NCBI GenBank assembly: GCA_902767005.1
Contig: CACXFY010000050.1
Location: forward strand, 1-23,831
From: an uncultured Erysipelotrichaceae bacterium
GTDB lineage: Bacteria > Bacillota_I > Bacilli_A > RF39 > UBA660
Length of the DNA stretch: 23,831 nucleotides
Direction of reading: 5' to 3'
How positions within the stretch are numbered: the first letter of the stretch is position 1; every line of letters starts with the position of its first letter. Positions 14,922 to 22,407 of this stretch are shown piece after piece. The notes beneath the pieces were generated by a model. That model did not search any database. It was not told where the DNA came from and worked only from the letters and a program-made list of their open reading frames with translations. Both the position numbers and the translations under genes were made by a program.

Positions 14922-15343
14922 TGAAAAAGAATAAAGTAATTCCGCTAATTGTATTTGTAGTAGTATTTGTGATTATAATATGTGTTTATTTTCTTTTGAA
15001 TAGTAATACTAAATATTCTTGTATTGATTATAGAACTGATACTTATTATGAGTTTAATAATGAAGAAGAAATGCATGCAGTATGTGATAAGTTTAATGGT
15101 GTAGATGATGATAAAATTATGGACAATTATACTATTTATAATGATTTGAAAGATGTAAATGAAGAAGATTTTGCTTTTTATCCTTATATTAATAGTGATG
15201 AGACTCTATCTATAACAATTGTGATTAGTAATTGTGATAATCCAACTCTTTCTAAAGCAAAAGCAGAAAAATGGTTTAGAAATCATTCTTATAATATTAA
15301 TGATTATGTTATAGAATATGAGTATCCATGTGATTATAAATAA
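14921..15343 (+). CDS. Family B2: four-cysteine single-pass membrane protein
   Basis: A 140-aa paralogue of the product of 12739-13164. Membrane helix at about 6-27. The four shared Cys are C34 (YSCIDY), C55 (MHAVCDKF), C105 (SNCDN) and C137 (YPCDYK); an extra Cys (21) lies in the membrane helix. NHSYNI and IEYEYPC are identical or nearly so in B1. The start ATG at 14921 overlaps the stop of A2 in the same TAATG arrangement, with AAGGTGGGT as SD, so the A-B coupling has been kept after duplication. That is the best evidence that A and B work as a pair. A strong terminator follows directly, closing the operon that starts near 11723. Confidence 0.6.
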   Translation: MKKNKVIPLIVFVVVFVIIICVYFLLNSNTKYSCIDYRTDTYYEFNNEEEMHAVCDKFNGVDDDKIMDNYTIYNDLKDVNEEDFAFYPYINSDETLSITIVISNCDNPTLSKAKAEKWFRNHSYNINDYVIEYEYPCDYK

Positions 15344-15368
15344 AGACTAAAAATAGTCTTTTTTTTTT
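15342..15368 (+). terminator. Terminator after the A2-B2 genes
   Basis: AAGACTA (15343-15349) pairs with TAGTCTT (15354-15360), loop AAAA, followed by a long T run. The stem begins at the stop codon. Confidence 0.9.
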
Positions 15369-15382
15369 ACTTAATTTTACAG

Positions 15383-15411
15383 TTTACAAATAAAAAATCT
15401 TGCATTATAAT
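15383..15411 (+). promoter_or_regulatory. Consensus-like promoter of the beta-helix surface protein gene
   Basis: TTTACA (15383-15388), exactly 17 nt, TATAAT (15406-15411). This is the best -35/-10 pair in the window and suggests strong constitutive expression. Confidence 0.75.
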
Positions 15412-15443
15412 TAAAATATAATATAGGATAGGAGAGTTGAAAA

Positions 15444-16934
15444 ATGAAAAAGATAGGATGCTTAGTAATTCTTTTGCTTTCAGTGATGATACTTCCTTTT
15501 GTCGTAAATGCTAAAACAGTTTCTGTTAATTCATTCGCTGAAGTAAAAGAAAATAATGTGAAAGGAGATCATCTTAATTTTGAAGGTAGCACATTAAAAT
15601 TAGAGGAAGACATTAATTTAAAAGCTTTTTTAGATATCAGAGCGGATACTACAATTGATTTGAACGGACATTCATTAGCTTTATCAGAACATGGAGCTGC
15701 TTATGGTATAGTAGTTTATGGTGACAATACTCTAACTTTCGAAGGAGAAGGAAATGTTACTATTAATGATTATTATGGAATTACGACAGCTATAGTAGGT
15801 TCTCCAAAGATAGTAGTAAATGGTGGAACATTTACTCAAAGTTCAATTGGTTATTATGTATTTGGTTTAACTAATGGAGAAATGGAAGTAAATGACGGTA
15901 CATTTACTGGTCCATATTCAATTATTAACAACTTTGCTGGATATTATAGAGAAGATCCAGATGGTATATATAATGGTGGATATGATGTTAGTGCAACTTT
16001 AACAATTAATGGTGGAACTTTTACTGCAACTGATGAGTATTCTCAAACAATTATTAATTCAGATATGACAATTATTAATGACGGAACATTTATTTCTGAA
16101 GGTGAAGAAGGAAATACTATTTATACAACTTTAACTGGAACAACTATTATTAACAAAGGTGAATATACTGCTAGTGGAACTGATGCAGTTAATGTATGGA
16201 ACGAAGGAACAACAACTATTAAAGATGGTAAGTTTGTATCAGAAAATGGAACTAGTATTTATGATGATGTAGATACTAATGCTGAAGCTAAAACAACAGC
16301 AACTGGTGGTACATATGTGGATTCAACACAAGATATTGAAGAAAATGTTGCTGAAGGATATATACAATATAAATTAGATGATGATACTATTGCTATTGGT
16401 AAGTCTTCAATGAAACTATTAGTAGTTGCAATAGACGATGTATCTACTGGAGTACAAGAAGAAATTGATGCAATAGAAGCTGAAGTAGCAGATGGACAAA
16501 CTATTGGTAAATATTATGAAATAGATTATGCTGAAGTAGATCCAATTGATCATGTAATTAGAACTATATCTGAGACTTCAGAAGAGGTTACTATTACATT
16601 AGATGTATCTTCATTCCCAGCAGTAGAAAATGGAAAAGTAAGAACATACTATGTATATCGTTATCATGATGGTGAAGTAGAATTAATTACTGACGTTACT
16701 GATAATGGTGATGGAACTATAACATTTAAGTCTTCTAAGTTCTCAACATATGGAGTAGCTTATGAAGATTCTAATTCAGTACAACCAAGAGAAGATGATA
16801 ATACTAATTCTAATACAAGTAATAATTCAATTACTAATAATCCTAATACTTCAGATAATATTATGAATTATGTAATAATGCTTATATTATCAACATTATC
16901 TTTAGTATTTATAATTAAGAAACAATACTCATAG
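15444..16934 (+). CDS. Secreted beta-helix surface protein with sortase-like C-terminal anchor
   Basis: A 496-aa protein with a signal peptide (1 to about 23: KK, then LVILLLSVMILPFVV, cleavage near NA-K). Residues about 55-300 carry irregular repeats of a hydrophobic-Asn-Gly-Gly-Thr-Phe type (VVNGGTFT, EVNDGTFT, TINGGTFT, IINDGTF, TIKDGKF, ATGGTYV), the pattern of a right-handed parallel beta-helix. A second domain (about 310-440) follows, then an Asn/Ser/Thr-rich spacer and NPNTSD (466-471), a hydrophobic helix and KKQYS. This fits a cell-wall sorting signal of the NPxT type, so it is probably linked to peptidoglycan by a sortase; no sortase gene is in the window. Adhesion or glycan binding is likely. 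It has its own promoter and terminator, so it is independently expressed within the cassette. SD GGAGAG. Confidence 0.8.
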   Translation: MKKIGCLVILLLSVMILPFVVNAKTVSVNSFAEVKENNVKGDHLNFEGSTLKLEEDINLKAFLDIRADTTIDLNGHSLALSEHGAAYGIVVYGDNTLTFEGEGNVTINDYYGITTAIVGSPKIVVNGGTFTQSSIGYYVFGLTNGEMEVNDGTFTGPYSIINNFAGYYREDPDGIYNGGYDVSATLTINGGTFTATDEYSQTIINSDMTIINDGTFISEGEEGNTIYTTLTGTTIINKGEYTASGTDAVNVWNEGTTTIKDGKFVSENGTSIYDDVDTNAEAKTTATGGTYVDSTQDIEENVAEGYIQYKLDDDTIAIGKSSMKLLVVAIDDVSTGVQEEIDAIEAEVADGQTIGKYYEIDYAEVDPIDHVIRTISETSEEVTITLDVSSFPAVENGKVRTYYVYRYHDGEVELITDVTDNGDGTITFKSSKFSTYGVAYEDSNSVQPREDDNTNSNTSNNSITNNPNTSDNIMNYVIMLILSTLSLVFIIKKQYS

Positions 16935-16953
16935 AAATATGAGTATTTTTTTT
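16924..16953 (+). terminator. Terminator of the surface-protein gene
   Basis: AATACTCATA (16924-16933) and its complement (16938-16947) form a 10-bp stem closed by a GAAA tetraloop, then a T run. It overlaps the stop codon. Confidence 0.9.
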
Positions 16954-16961
16954 ATAAAGTA

Positions 16962-16970
16962 TGTTATAAT
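16962..16970 (+). promoter_or_regulatory. Extended -10 promoter of the B3-C2 operon
   Basis: TGTTATAAT is a perfect extended -10 with no clear -35. It starts a short transcript covering the two following genes. Confidence 0.6.
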
Positions 16971-17011
16971 TTATGATAGGTGAGGATATCAAGTAACAAG
17001 TAGGTGAAATG

Positions 17012-17449
17012 ATGAAGAAAAGTACACTTTATGCTATTTTTGTATTTATAGGAGTATTCTTAGTATTTATTATTGGATATTATATTTTTACTGGTGCAAC
17101 TAATAATAATAAAAAAGTATATTCTTGTATCAATTATGAGACTAATACAGAATATACATTTGATAATGAAGAAGAGATGCACGCTGTATGTGATAGTTTT
17201 AATACTAATGAACAAAAGGAAGAAAAAGAAAATAGTAATGAAAAAACAGAAAAAGAAAATGTTGAAGAAGTGGAAGAAGCTTTTGATTTGTATCCATATG
17301 TTAAAAGTGATGGAAAGAAAGCTGTCATTGTCTTAGTACTTGATTGTAATGATATAGATGCTACTAAGAAGAAAGCTTTAAAAAAGTTTAGTGATGAGGG
17401 ACATAATCTTAATGAATATGTTATAGAATATCAATATCCATGTGGTTAA
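17012..17449 (+). CDS. Family B3: four-cysteine single-pass membrane protein, charged insert
   Basis: A 145-aa third member of the four-Cys family. Membrane helix at about 5-27. C39 (YSCINYET), C60 (MHAVCDSF), C112 (LDCND) and C144 (QYPCG) match the Cys positions of B1 and B2. The segment between the second and third Cys differs: it is a Glu/Lys-rich, low-complexity stretch (about 67-90) replacing the YxIYxDL region. Unlike B1 and B2 it has no papain-like gene in front; it is paired with a family C gene instead. Two ATG codons are adjacent (17009 and 17012); AGGTG at 17002-17006 is better spaced (5 nt) for 17012. Function not recognised; the loss of an A partner hints at a different or orphan role. 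Confidence 0.55.
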   Translation: MKKSTLYAIFVFIGVFLVFIIGYYIFTGATNNNKKVYSCINYETNTEYTFDNEEEMHAVCDSFNTNEQKEEKENSNEKTEKENVEEVEEAFDLYPYVKSDGKKAVIVLVLDCNDIDATKKKALKKFSDEGHNLNEYVIEYQYPCG

Positions 17450-17467
17450 TTAGAAAGGTGTGAGAGT

Positions 17468-18559
17468 ATGAAAGGTGAGAAAAAGAAAAGTTTATTATGG
17501 TTGTGGATATTATTAGGGTGTTTAGGTTTAGTAATAATAGGAGTAGTGATAACTCTAGTATTAATGCTATTTGTATTTAGTCCTAAAAAGGATCACAAAG
17601 TTATAAAGAATTTAACTGAAGATTCGAAGTTTGTTAATGTAGTAGTAAAAGCAGTTAAAGATGGTAGTTTGAATAAGACATTAAGTGGCGCATCTATTGG
17701 TGTAGAAAATGGAGATAGTATTAAATTTATTGGTATGGATATTGATAATGATAATAAGAAAGACTTAGTTGGTTATTATTCTAATAATATTATTACTATT
17801 GATGTAAATACTAAAAAAGAAAAGATTAAAGTAAAAGAAGTTTTTGCTAATGTTAAAGATGAAGCTAGCTTACAATATGCTTATTCTTTAGAAGATGATG
17901 CAAATTATTGGATATATGAAGCTGTACAAGGTGATTATTTTGTTAAAGGAGAAGTTAATAAAGTAATACCAAAAGATGAGTTTGATAAGAATTATTACAT
18001 AATAAAAGATGAAGAGAATGTTGAATTAGAAAATGTCTTTGATGAGGCAGTAGAGTTTAATTATGGTGATAAAAAAATTAATGAAAAAGAATTAGAAGAT
18101 AGTTTATTTGATAATAATGAAGTACTAGAAGATGCTAATATTACTCAAGAACAAGTTGTTGAAAAAGCAAAAGCTCATAAAGATGAATTAGTAAAAGCAG
18201 AAGAAGAGAAGAAAAAGGCTGCTGAAGCTGCTGCTAAAGCAGAAGCTGAAAAGAAAGCAAAACAAATAAGTAATACATTTACATTAAATGGAAAAACATT
18301 ACATTATGGTAAATATAGTGCTGATCCAGTTATATATTATGAGAGTATTCAAGTTAATAGTAATGGTTCAGCAATTGTTGATGGATCAAATTGTACTTGG
18401 TCATATGGTAATCATGATTTTGCTCAAGATTCATCAACAGCTGGAAAACCAGTACAATGTATTGTACTAAAATGTGGTAGTGAGACTAACTACTTAACAG
18501 CATTTAATAATGATGAATTAGGTGATGGTGGAATTAATAATTATAGTTTTGTTGGATGA
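17468..18559 (+). CDS. Family C2: single-pass membrane protein, C1 paralogue with added coiled coil and C-terminal domain
   Basis: A 363-aa protein. Membrane helix at about 9-37 after a basic start. Residues about 45-230 are homologous to C1, with the D-x-D-x-D motif better preserved (MDIDNDNKKDLVGYY, 90-104). C2 then adds a Lys/Ala/Glu-rich helix (about 231-270), probably a coiled-coil spacer, and a C-terminal strand-rich domain (about 272-363) containing Cys residues (C318, C342, C349) and YxxSIQVNSNGSAIV-like strands. The extension places a small folded domain away from the membrane, as expected of a surface or wall-binding protein. It ends in TGA, showing TGA is a stop in this genome. AAAGGTG precedes the ATG. 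It follows B3 after 18 nt; no clear terminator is seen before the T-box leader. Function not recognised. Confidence 0.55.
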   Translation: MKGEKKKSLLWLWILLGCLGLVIIGVVITLVLMLFVFSPKKDHKVIKNLTEDSKFVNVVVKAVKDGSLNKTLSGASIGVENGDSIKFIGMDIDNDNKKDLVGYYSNNIITIDVNTKKEKIKVKEVFANVKDEASLQYAYSLEDDANYWIYEAVQGDYFVKGEVNKVIPKDEFDKNYYIIKDEENVELENVFDEAVEFNYGDKKINEKELEDSLFDNNEVLEDANITQEQVVEKAKAHKDELVKAEEEKKKAAEAAAKAEAEKKAKQISNTFTLNGKTLHYGKYSADPVIYYESIQVNSNGSAIVDGSNCTWSYGNHDFAQDSSTAGKPVQCIVLKCGSETNYLTAFNNDELGDGGINNYSFVG

Positions 18560-18575
18560 TTATTAAAAATATTTG

Positions 18576-18604
18576 TTGTAAAAGTATATAAAGTATGATA
18601 TATT
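18576..18604 (+). promoter_or_regulatory. Promoter of the T-box/ileS transcript
   Basis: TTGTAA (18576-18581), 17 nt, TATATT (18599-18604) with TGA before the -10. The predicted start near 18611 fits the 5' edge of the T-box leader. Confidence 0.55.
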
Positions 18605-18830
18605 ATACCTTGTAACACAAGTGCGAAAGACGGAAATATTTGAAGATTCAAAGAGAATTCTCGTTGGGTGAAAAGAGAATAATTAGTATGATATTTCGGA
18701 TCACTTTCAAGTGTGGTTTATGGATAAGATAAATCCGGTAACGCGTTATAGTTTTGAGATAAGTTATACTTATAAATTAAGGTGGTACCACGAGATCTTC
18801 GTCCTTAGGATGAGGTCTCGTTTTTTGTTG
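18605..18830 (+). promoter_or_regulatory. T-box riboswitch (tRNA-Ile sensing) controlling ileS
   Basis: Leader RNA that senses uncharged tRNA and switches between terminator and antiterminator. The T-box core GGTGGTACCACG lies at 18781-18792. The terminator directly follows: 18791-18804 pairs with 18808-18820 (13 pairs, one bulged T, loop TTA), then six T. Upstream, 18620-18720 is stem I-like sequence. AGTA at 18685-18688 resembles the S-turn of a specifier loop, and ATATTT (18691-18696) next to it contains AUA/AUU isoleucine codons, so the specifier is probably there. The downstream gene is ileS, in agreement. Exact stem pairing and the specifier codon are inferred. Confidence 0.93.
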
Positions 18831-18844
18831 AAGGAGGATGTTTT

Positions 18845-21800
18845 ATGAAATTTAAGAAGTTAGACAATAAGAGTATCGATAAGGTAGAAGCAAAGATAGT
18901 TAAAGAATGGAAAAAGATGGATATATTACAAAAAAGTATAGACATTAGAGAAGGTAATAAAAACTTCGTTTTTTATGATGGACCAATCTATGCTAATGCT
19001 AAACCTGGAATACACCATGTTTTCGCTAAGACAATTAAAGATGCTTTTTGTAAATATAAAACTATGCAAGGATATAGAGTTTTAAGAAAAATAGGACTTG
19101 ATACACATGGTTTACCAATTGAAGTAAATGTTGAGAAAAAACTTGGCTTTAAGAATAAAAGTGATATTGAAAAATTTGGTATAGAAAACTTCTGTCGTGA
19201 ATGTAATAATGAGACTGCTACTAACATAGATGAAGTAAGAAAGGTTACAGATATGATGGGTCAATTTATTGATCAAGACAATCCATATGTCACTTGTAGT
19301 AATGAATACATTGAATCTGAATGGTGGATTATTAAAGAGATGTATAAGAAAAATCTATTATATTATGGTAATAAAGTATTATGGTATTGTCCAAGATGTG
19401 GAACTGAACTTTCAGCTAATGAAGTTAGTCAAGGATATGAAGAAGATTCTGTAAATTCATTAATTCTTCCATTTAAGAAAAAAGGTGAAGATGTTTATTT
19501 CTTAGTATGGACTACTACTCCTTGGACGCTTATGGCAAATGTTACTTTATGTGTTAATCCTAGTCTTACTTATAATCTAGTAGAATCTATGGGATATAAG
19601 TTTATTATCTGTAATAGTTTATTAGAGAAAGTATTAGGTAGTGAAGCTAAAATACTAGAAACTTATAAAGGTACTGATTTAGTTGGTATGGAATATGAAC
19701 AATTAATGCCTTTTGTAAAAGTTGAAGGAAAAGCATTTAAAGTTTTAGCAGATAATTATGTTACAGCTGAAGATGGTACTGGTATTGTTCATATTGCACC
19801 TGCTTATGGACAAGATGATAATAGAGTATGTAGAGAAAATGGTATTGGTTTTGTTAATCCAGTTGGACCAGATGGTTGCTACATTGAAGGGCCTTGGAAA
19901 GGAAGATTAGTAACTGATAAAGAGTTAGAAATTGATATTATTAAATGGTTAAAGGATGAAGATAAGTTATTTAAGAAAGTTAAAATGGTTCATGATTATC
20001 CACATTGTTGGAGATGTAAGAGTCCGCTTATTTCTTATCCAAAACCAGCTTGGTATGTAGAAACTACTGCTTATAAGGATAAAATAATTAAAGCTAATAA
20101 TAAAATACATTGGTTCCCAGAGTATGTTGGTGAAAAAAGATTTGCTAACTGGTTAGATAATATGGTTGATTGGGGTATTTCTAGAAATAGATATTGGGGA
20201 TGTCCTATGCCTATTTGGGAATGTGAATGTGGACATAGAGAAGTAATTGGGTCACTTGAAGAATTACAAGAAAAAGTAGTAGAAGATGTCGATGTTAAAA
20301 CAATAGAGTTACATAGACCATATGTTGATGATTTACATTTAAAATGTTCTGAATGTGGTAAGACAATGACTCGTGTAACTGATGTTATGGATGTTTGGTT
20401 TGATAGTGGAGCTATGCCATATGCTCAATGGCATTATCCATTTGAAAATGTAGATAAATTTAAAGATCAATTTCCAGCAGACTTTATTGCTGAAGGTGTT
20501 GATCAAACTAGAGGATGGTTCTATGTATTATTAGTAATATCTACTATTATTTCAGGAGAATCTAGTTTTAAGAATGTTGTTGTTAATGACATGATGTTAG
20601 ATAAGAATGGTAAAAAGATGAGTAAATCTTCTGGTAATATTATTGATCCAGTTGCGATAATGAAGAAGTATGGAGCAGATACTATTAGATTTTATATGTT
20701 ATATGTGTCTCCAGTATGGACACCACTTAGATTTAGTGAAGAAGGTGTAAAAGAAGTTTATTCTAAATATACTTCTACTTTGAAGAATGCTTATTCATTC
20801 TTTGAAATGTATGCTAATGCTGATAAAGTAGATCCAAGAAAATATGATATTCCAGTTAAAGATAGAGATTTAATTGATAGATGGTTAATATCTAAATTAA
20901 ATAAATTAGTAAAAGAAGTTAATTTAGCTTATTCTGAATATGATTTAAATAGAGTTACTAAGTTAATAGTACCATTCTTAAATGATGATTTAAGTAACTG
21001 GTATATTAGAAGTAATAGAAGAAGATTCTGGGATTCAGAACTTACTGATAGTAAAAAAGCTGTTTACTTAACTATGTATGAAGCATTATGTACTTTATGT
21101 AAGTTATGTGCTCCACTAACTCCTTTCTTAACTGAAGAAATATATCAAAAATTAACTGGAGAAGAATCTGTTCATTTAGCTGATTTTCCAGTTGAAAATA
21201 CTGATTTAATTGATGAAGCAGTAGAAGAGAGAATGGACTTAGTAAGAGATGTATGTAGTTTAGGTAGATTTGCTCGTGAAGAAGTTAATATTAAAGTTAG
21301 ACAACCAATTAGTTATTTAATGTTACCTAAGAGTGATGAAGTAATTATTGGTGATTTACTTCCAGTTATTCAAGAAGAATTAAATGTTAAAGAAATAAGA
21401 TTTATGGATGATATGACTGAGTATCTTGAATATATTGTTAAACCTAACTTTAAAGTATTAGGAAAAGAATTAGGACCTAAGATTAAAGAATTACAAAATT
21501 TACTTAGCAAATTAACAAGTAAAGAAATTGCGACTATATCTGAAGATAAATTAGTAGTTAAATTAGATGAAGAAGATTTTGAACTTAATAATGATAATGT
21601 ATTAATATCATTAAAACAAAAAGAAGGTTTTGCATCTGCTTCTAATGCTCGTACTTGTGTAGTATTAGATACAGAACTTACTGATGATTTAATATTAGAA
21701 GGATTAGCTCGTGAATTTGTTAGAAAAGTACAAAGTTTAAGAAAAGATGCAGATTTTGTAATAACTGATCATATCAAAGTATATTATCATGGTACTGAAA

Positions 21801-21940
21801 AAATAGATGAGATGTTAGATAAGTATTATGATTATGTTATGGGAGAAGTACTTGGTGACGAGTTAATTAAAGAGGAATCATTAACTGAAGAATATGAGTT
21901 AAATGATGAAAAAGCTTCTATTAAAGTAGAGAAAATCTAG
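18845..21940 (+). CDS. ileS: Isoleucyl-tRNA synthetase (probably the eukaryote-like type 2 form)
   Basis: Class I synthetase charging tRNA-Ile, 1031 aa. The ATP-binding signature region reads YANAKPGIHHVF (49-60), where HHVF takes the place of the canonical HxGH; the second signature KMSKS is intact (591-595). Other marks: GLDTHGLPIEVNVEKKLG, the editing-domain VWTTTPWTL, GISRNRYWG, DVWFDSG, Zn-type Cys pairs (CPRCG; CECG; CSECG), and a C-terminal anticodon-binding region. The GLDTHGLPIEVNVEKKLG segment and the PGIHHV form resemble type 2 (IleS2) enzymes, many of which are naturally mupirocin-tolerant, rather than the type 1 form; this is my reading from sequence pattern. SD AAGGAGG lies 7-8 nt before the ATG. 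Controlled by the T-box upstream; its own terminator follows. Confidence 0.96.
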   Translation: MKFKKLDNKSIDKVEAKIVKEWKKMDILQKSIDIREGNKNFVFYDGPIYANAKPGIHHVFAKTIKDAFCKYKTMQGYRVLRKIGLDTHGLPIEVNVEKKLGFKNKSDIEKFGIENFCRECNNETATNIDEVRKVTDMMGQFIDQDNPYVTCSNEYIESEWWIIKEMYKKNLLYYGNKVLWYCPRCGTELSANEVSQGYEEDSVNSLILPFKKKGEDVYFLVWTTTPWTLMANVTLCVNPSLTYNLVESMGYKFIICNSLLEKVLGSEAKILETYKGTDLVGMEYEQLMPFVKVEGKAFKVLADNYVTAEDGTGIVHIAPAYGQDDNRVCRENGIGFVNPVGPDGCYIEGPWKGRLVTDKELEIDIIKWLKDEDKLFKKVKMVHDYPHCWRCKSPLISYPKPAWYVETTAYKDKIIKANNKIHWFPEYVGEKRFANWLDNMVDWGISRNRYWGCPMPIWECECGHREVIGSLEELQEKVVEDVDVKTIELHRPYVDDLHLKCSECGKTMTRVTDVMDVWFDSGAMPYAQWHYPFENVDKFKDQFPADFIAEGVDQTRGWFYVLLVISTIISGESSFKNVVVNDMMLDKNGKKMSKSSGNIIDPVAIMKKYGADTIRFYMLYVSPVWTPLRFSEEGVKEVYSKYTSTLKNAYSFFEMYANADKVDPRKYDIPVKDRDLIDRWLISKLNKLVKEVNLAYSEYDLNRVTKLIVPFLNDDLSNWYIRSNRRRFWDSELTDSKKAVYLTMYEALCTLCKLCAPLTPFLTEEIYQKLTGEESVHLADFPVENTDLIDEAVEERMDLVRDVCSLGRFAREEVNIKVRQPISYLMLPKSDEVIIGDLLPVIQEELNVKEIRFMDDMTEYLEYIVKPNFKVLGKELGPKIKELQNLLSKLTSKEIATISEDKLVVKLDEEDFELNNDNVLISLKQKEGFASASNARTCVVLDTELTDDLILEGLAREFVRKVQSLRKDADFVITDHIKVYYHGTEKIDEMLDKYYDYVMGEVLGDELIKEESLTEEYELNDEKASIKVEKI

Positions 21941-21960
21941 ATTACTAGATTTTCTTTTTT
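21931..21960 (+). terminator. Terminator of ileS
   Basis: GAAAATCTAG (21931-21940) pairs with CTAGATTTTC (21945-21954), a perfect 10-bp stem with loop ATTA, followed by six T. It overlaps the stop codon. Confidence 0.9.
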
Positions 21961-21974
21961 ATTGAGATAAGTTG

Positions 21975-21983
21975 TGATAAAAT
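21975..21983 (+). promoter_or_regulatory. Extended -10 promoter of the thioredoxin-like/fabG operon
   Basis: TGATAAAAT fits TGN plus a -10 with one mismatch, 18 nt before the ATG at 22002. GAGGGG (21990-21995) serves as SD. Confidence 0.5.
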
Positions 21984-22001
21984 AAGATAGAGGGGATGTA
22001 A

Positions 22002-22406
22002 ATGGAACTTAAAAGGAAAATTGCTATGTATTCTGGTATTATAATATTATTGTTAATACCGATATGCCTTTTTTTATATAATAAGTTTGTAGATAAACCT
22101 AATGAATTAGTTAATGCACTTAATACAAATGGAAATAGCGTTGTATTAATTGTAGATGCTAAATGTAAAACATGTGGTGAAGTTAAAGATATATTAGCGA
22201 AGTATAAAGTAGATTATTATGAATTAAATGTTGATGATGATAATTATGAAACTATTATTAGAAGATTAGATTTAGATGGTCGTTATGTTAAATCTCCTAG
22301 TCTTGTTACAATAGTAAAAGGTAAGACATTTAGTTATTTGTTGGATATAAAAGTTAAAGAAGATTTAGTATCTTTTATTGAGAATTATAATTTAGGAAGT
22401 GAATAA
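22002..22406 (+). CDS. Membrane-anchored thioredoxin-like protein
   Basis: A 134-aa protein with a basic N-terminus, one membrane helix (about 8-27) and a small thioredoxin-like domain. The redox motif is CKTC (C55-C58) after the strand VVLIVDA; a likely cis-Pro lies at P99 in KSPSLVTIV, the usual position opposite the active site, and the final helix is DLVSFIENY. With the membrane helix first, the CxxC domain is probably outside the cell, where it could reduce or form disulphides in exported proteins. That would suit the Cys-rich membrane proteins of the neighbouring cassette, but the link is only by proximity. It is followed after one base by the FabG-like gene, so the two are co-translated. 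A glutaredoxin-like fold is an alternative. Confidence 0.75.
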   Translation: MELKRKIAMYSGIIILLLIPICLFLYNKFVDKPNELVNALNTNGNSVVLIVDAKCKTCGEVKDILAKYKVDYYELNVDDDNYETIIRRLDLDGRYVKSPSLVTIVKGKTFSYLLDIKVKEDLVSFIENYNLGSE

Positions 22407-22407
22407 T

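Larger units (their letters stand above)
11753..15343 (+). repeat. Duplicated A-B gene pair (11753-13164 and 13920-15343)
   Basis: The two A-B pairs are similar along their length at protein level, with identical junction architecture: AAGGTGGGTAAAATAATG at the A-B overlap and an AGTGAT-TTATGAT start region in both A genes. Between them sits C1. This indicates an old tandem duplication that has since diverged. Confidence 0.8.

Noticed and set aside
18557..18559. Mycoplasma-type genetic code (TGA = Trp)
   Set aside because: Reading through this TGA would run into the T-box leader and meet more TGA codons; tryptophans throughout use TGG.
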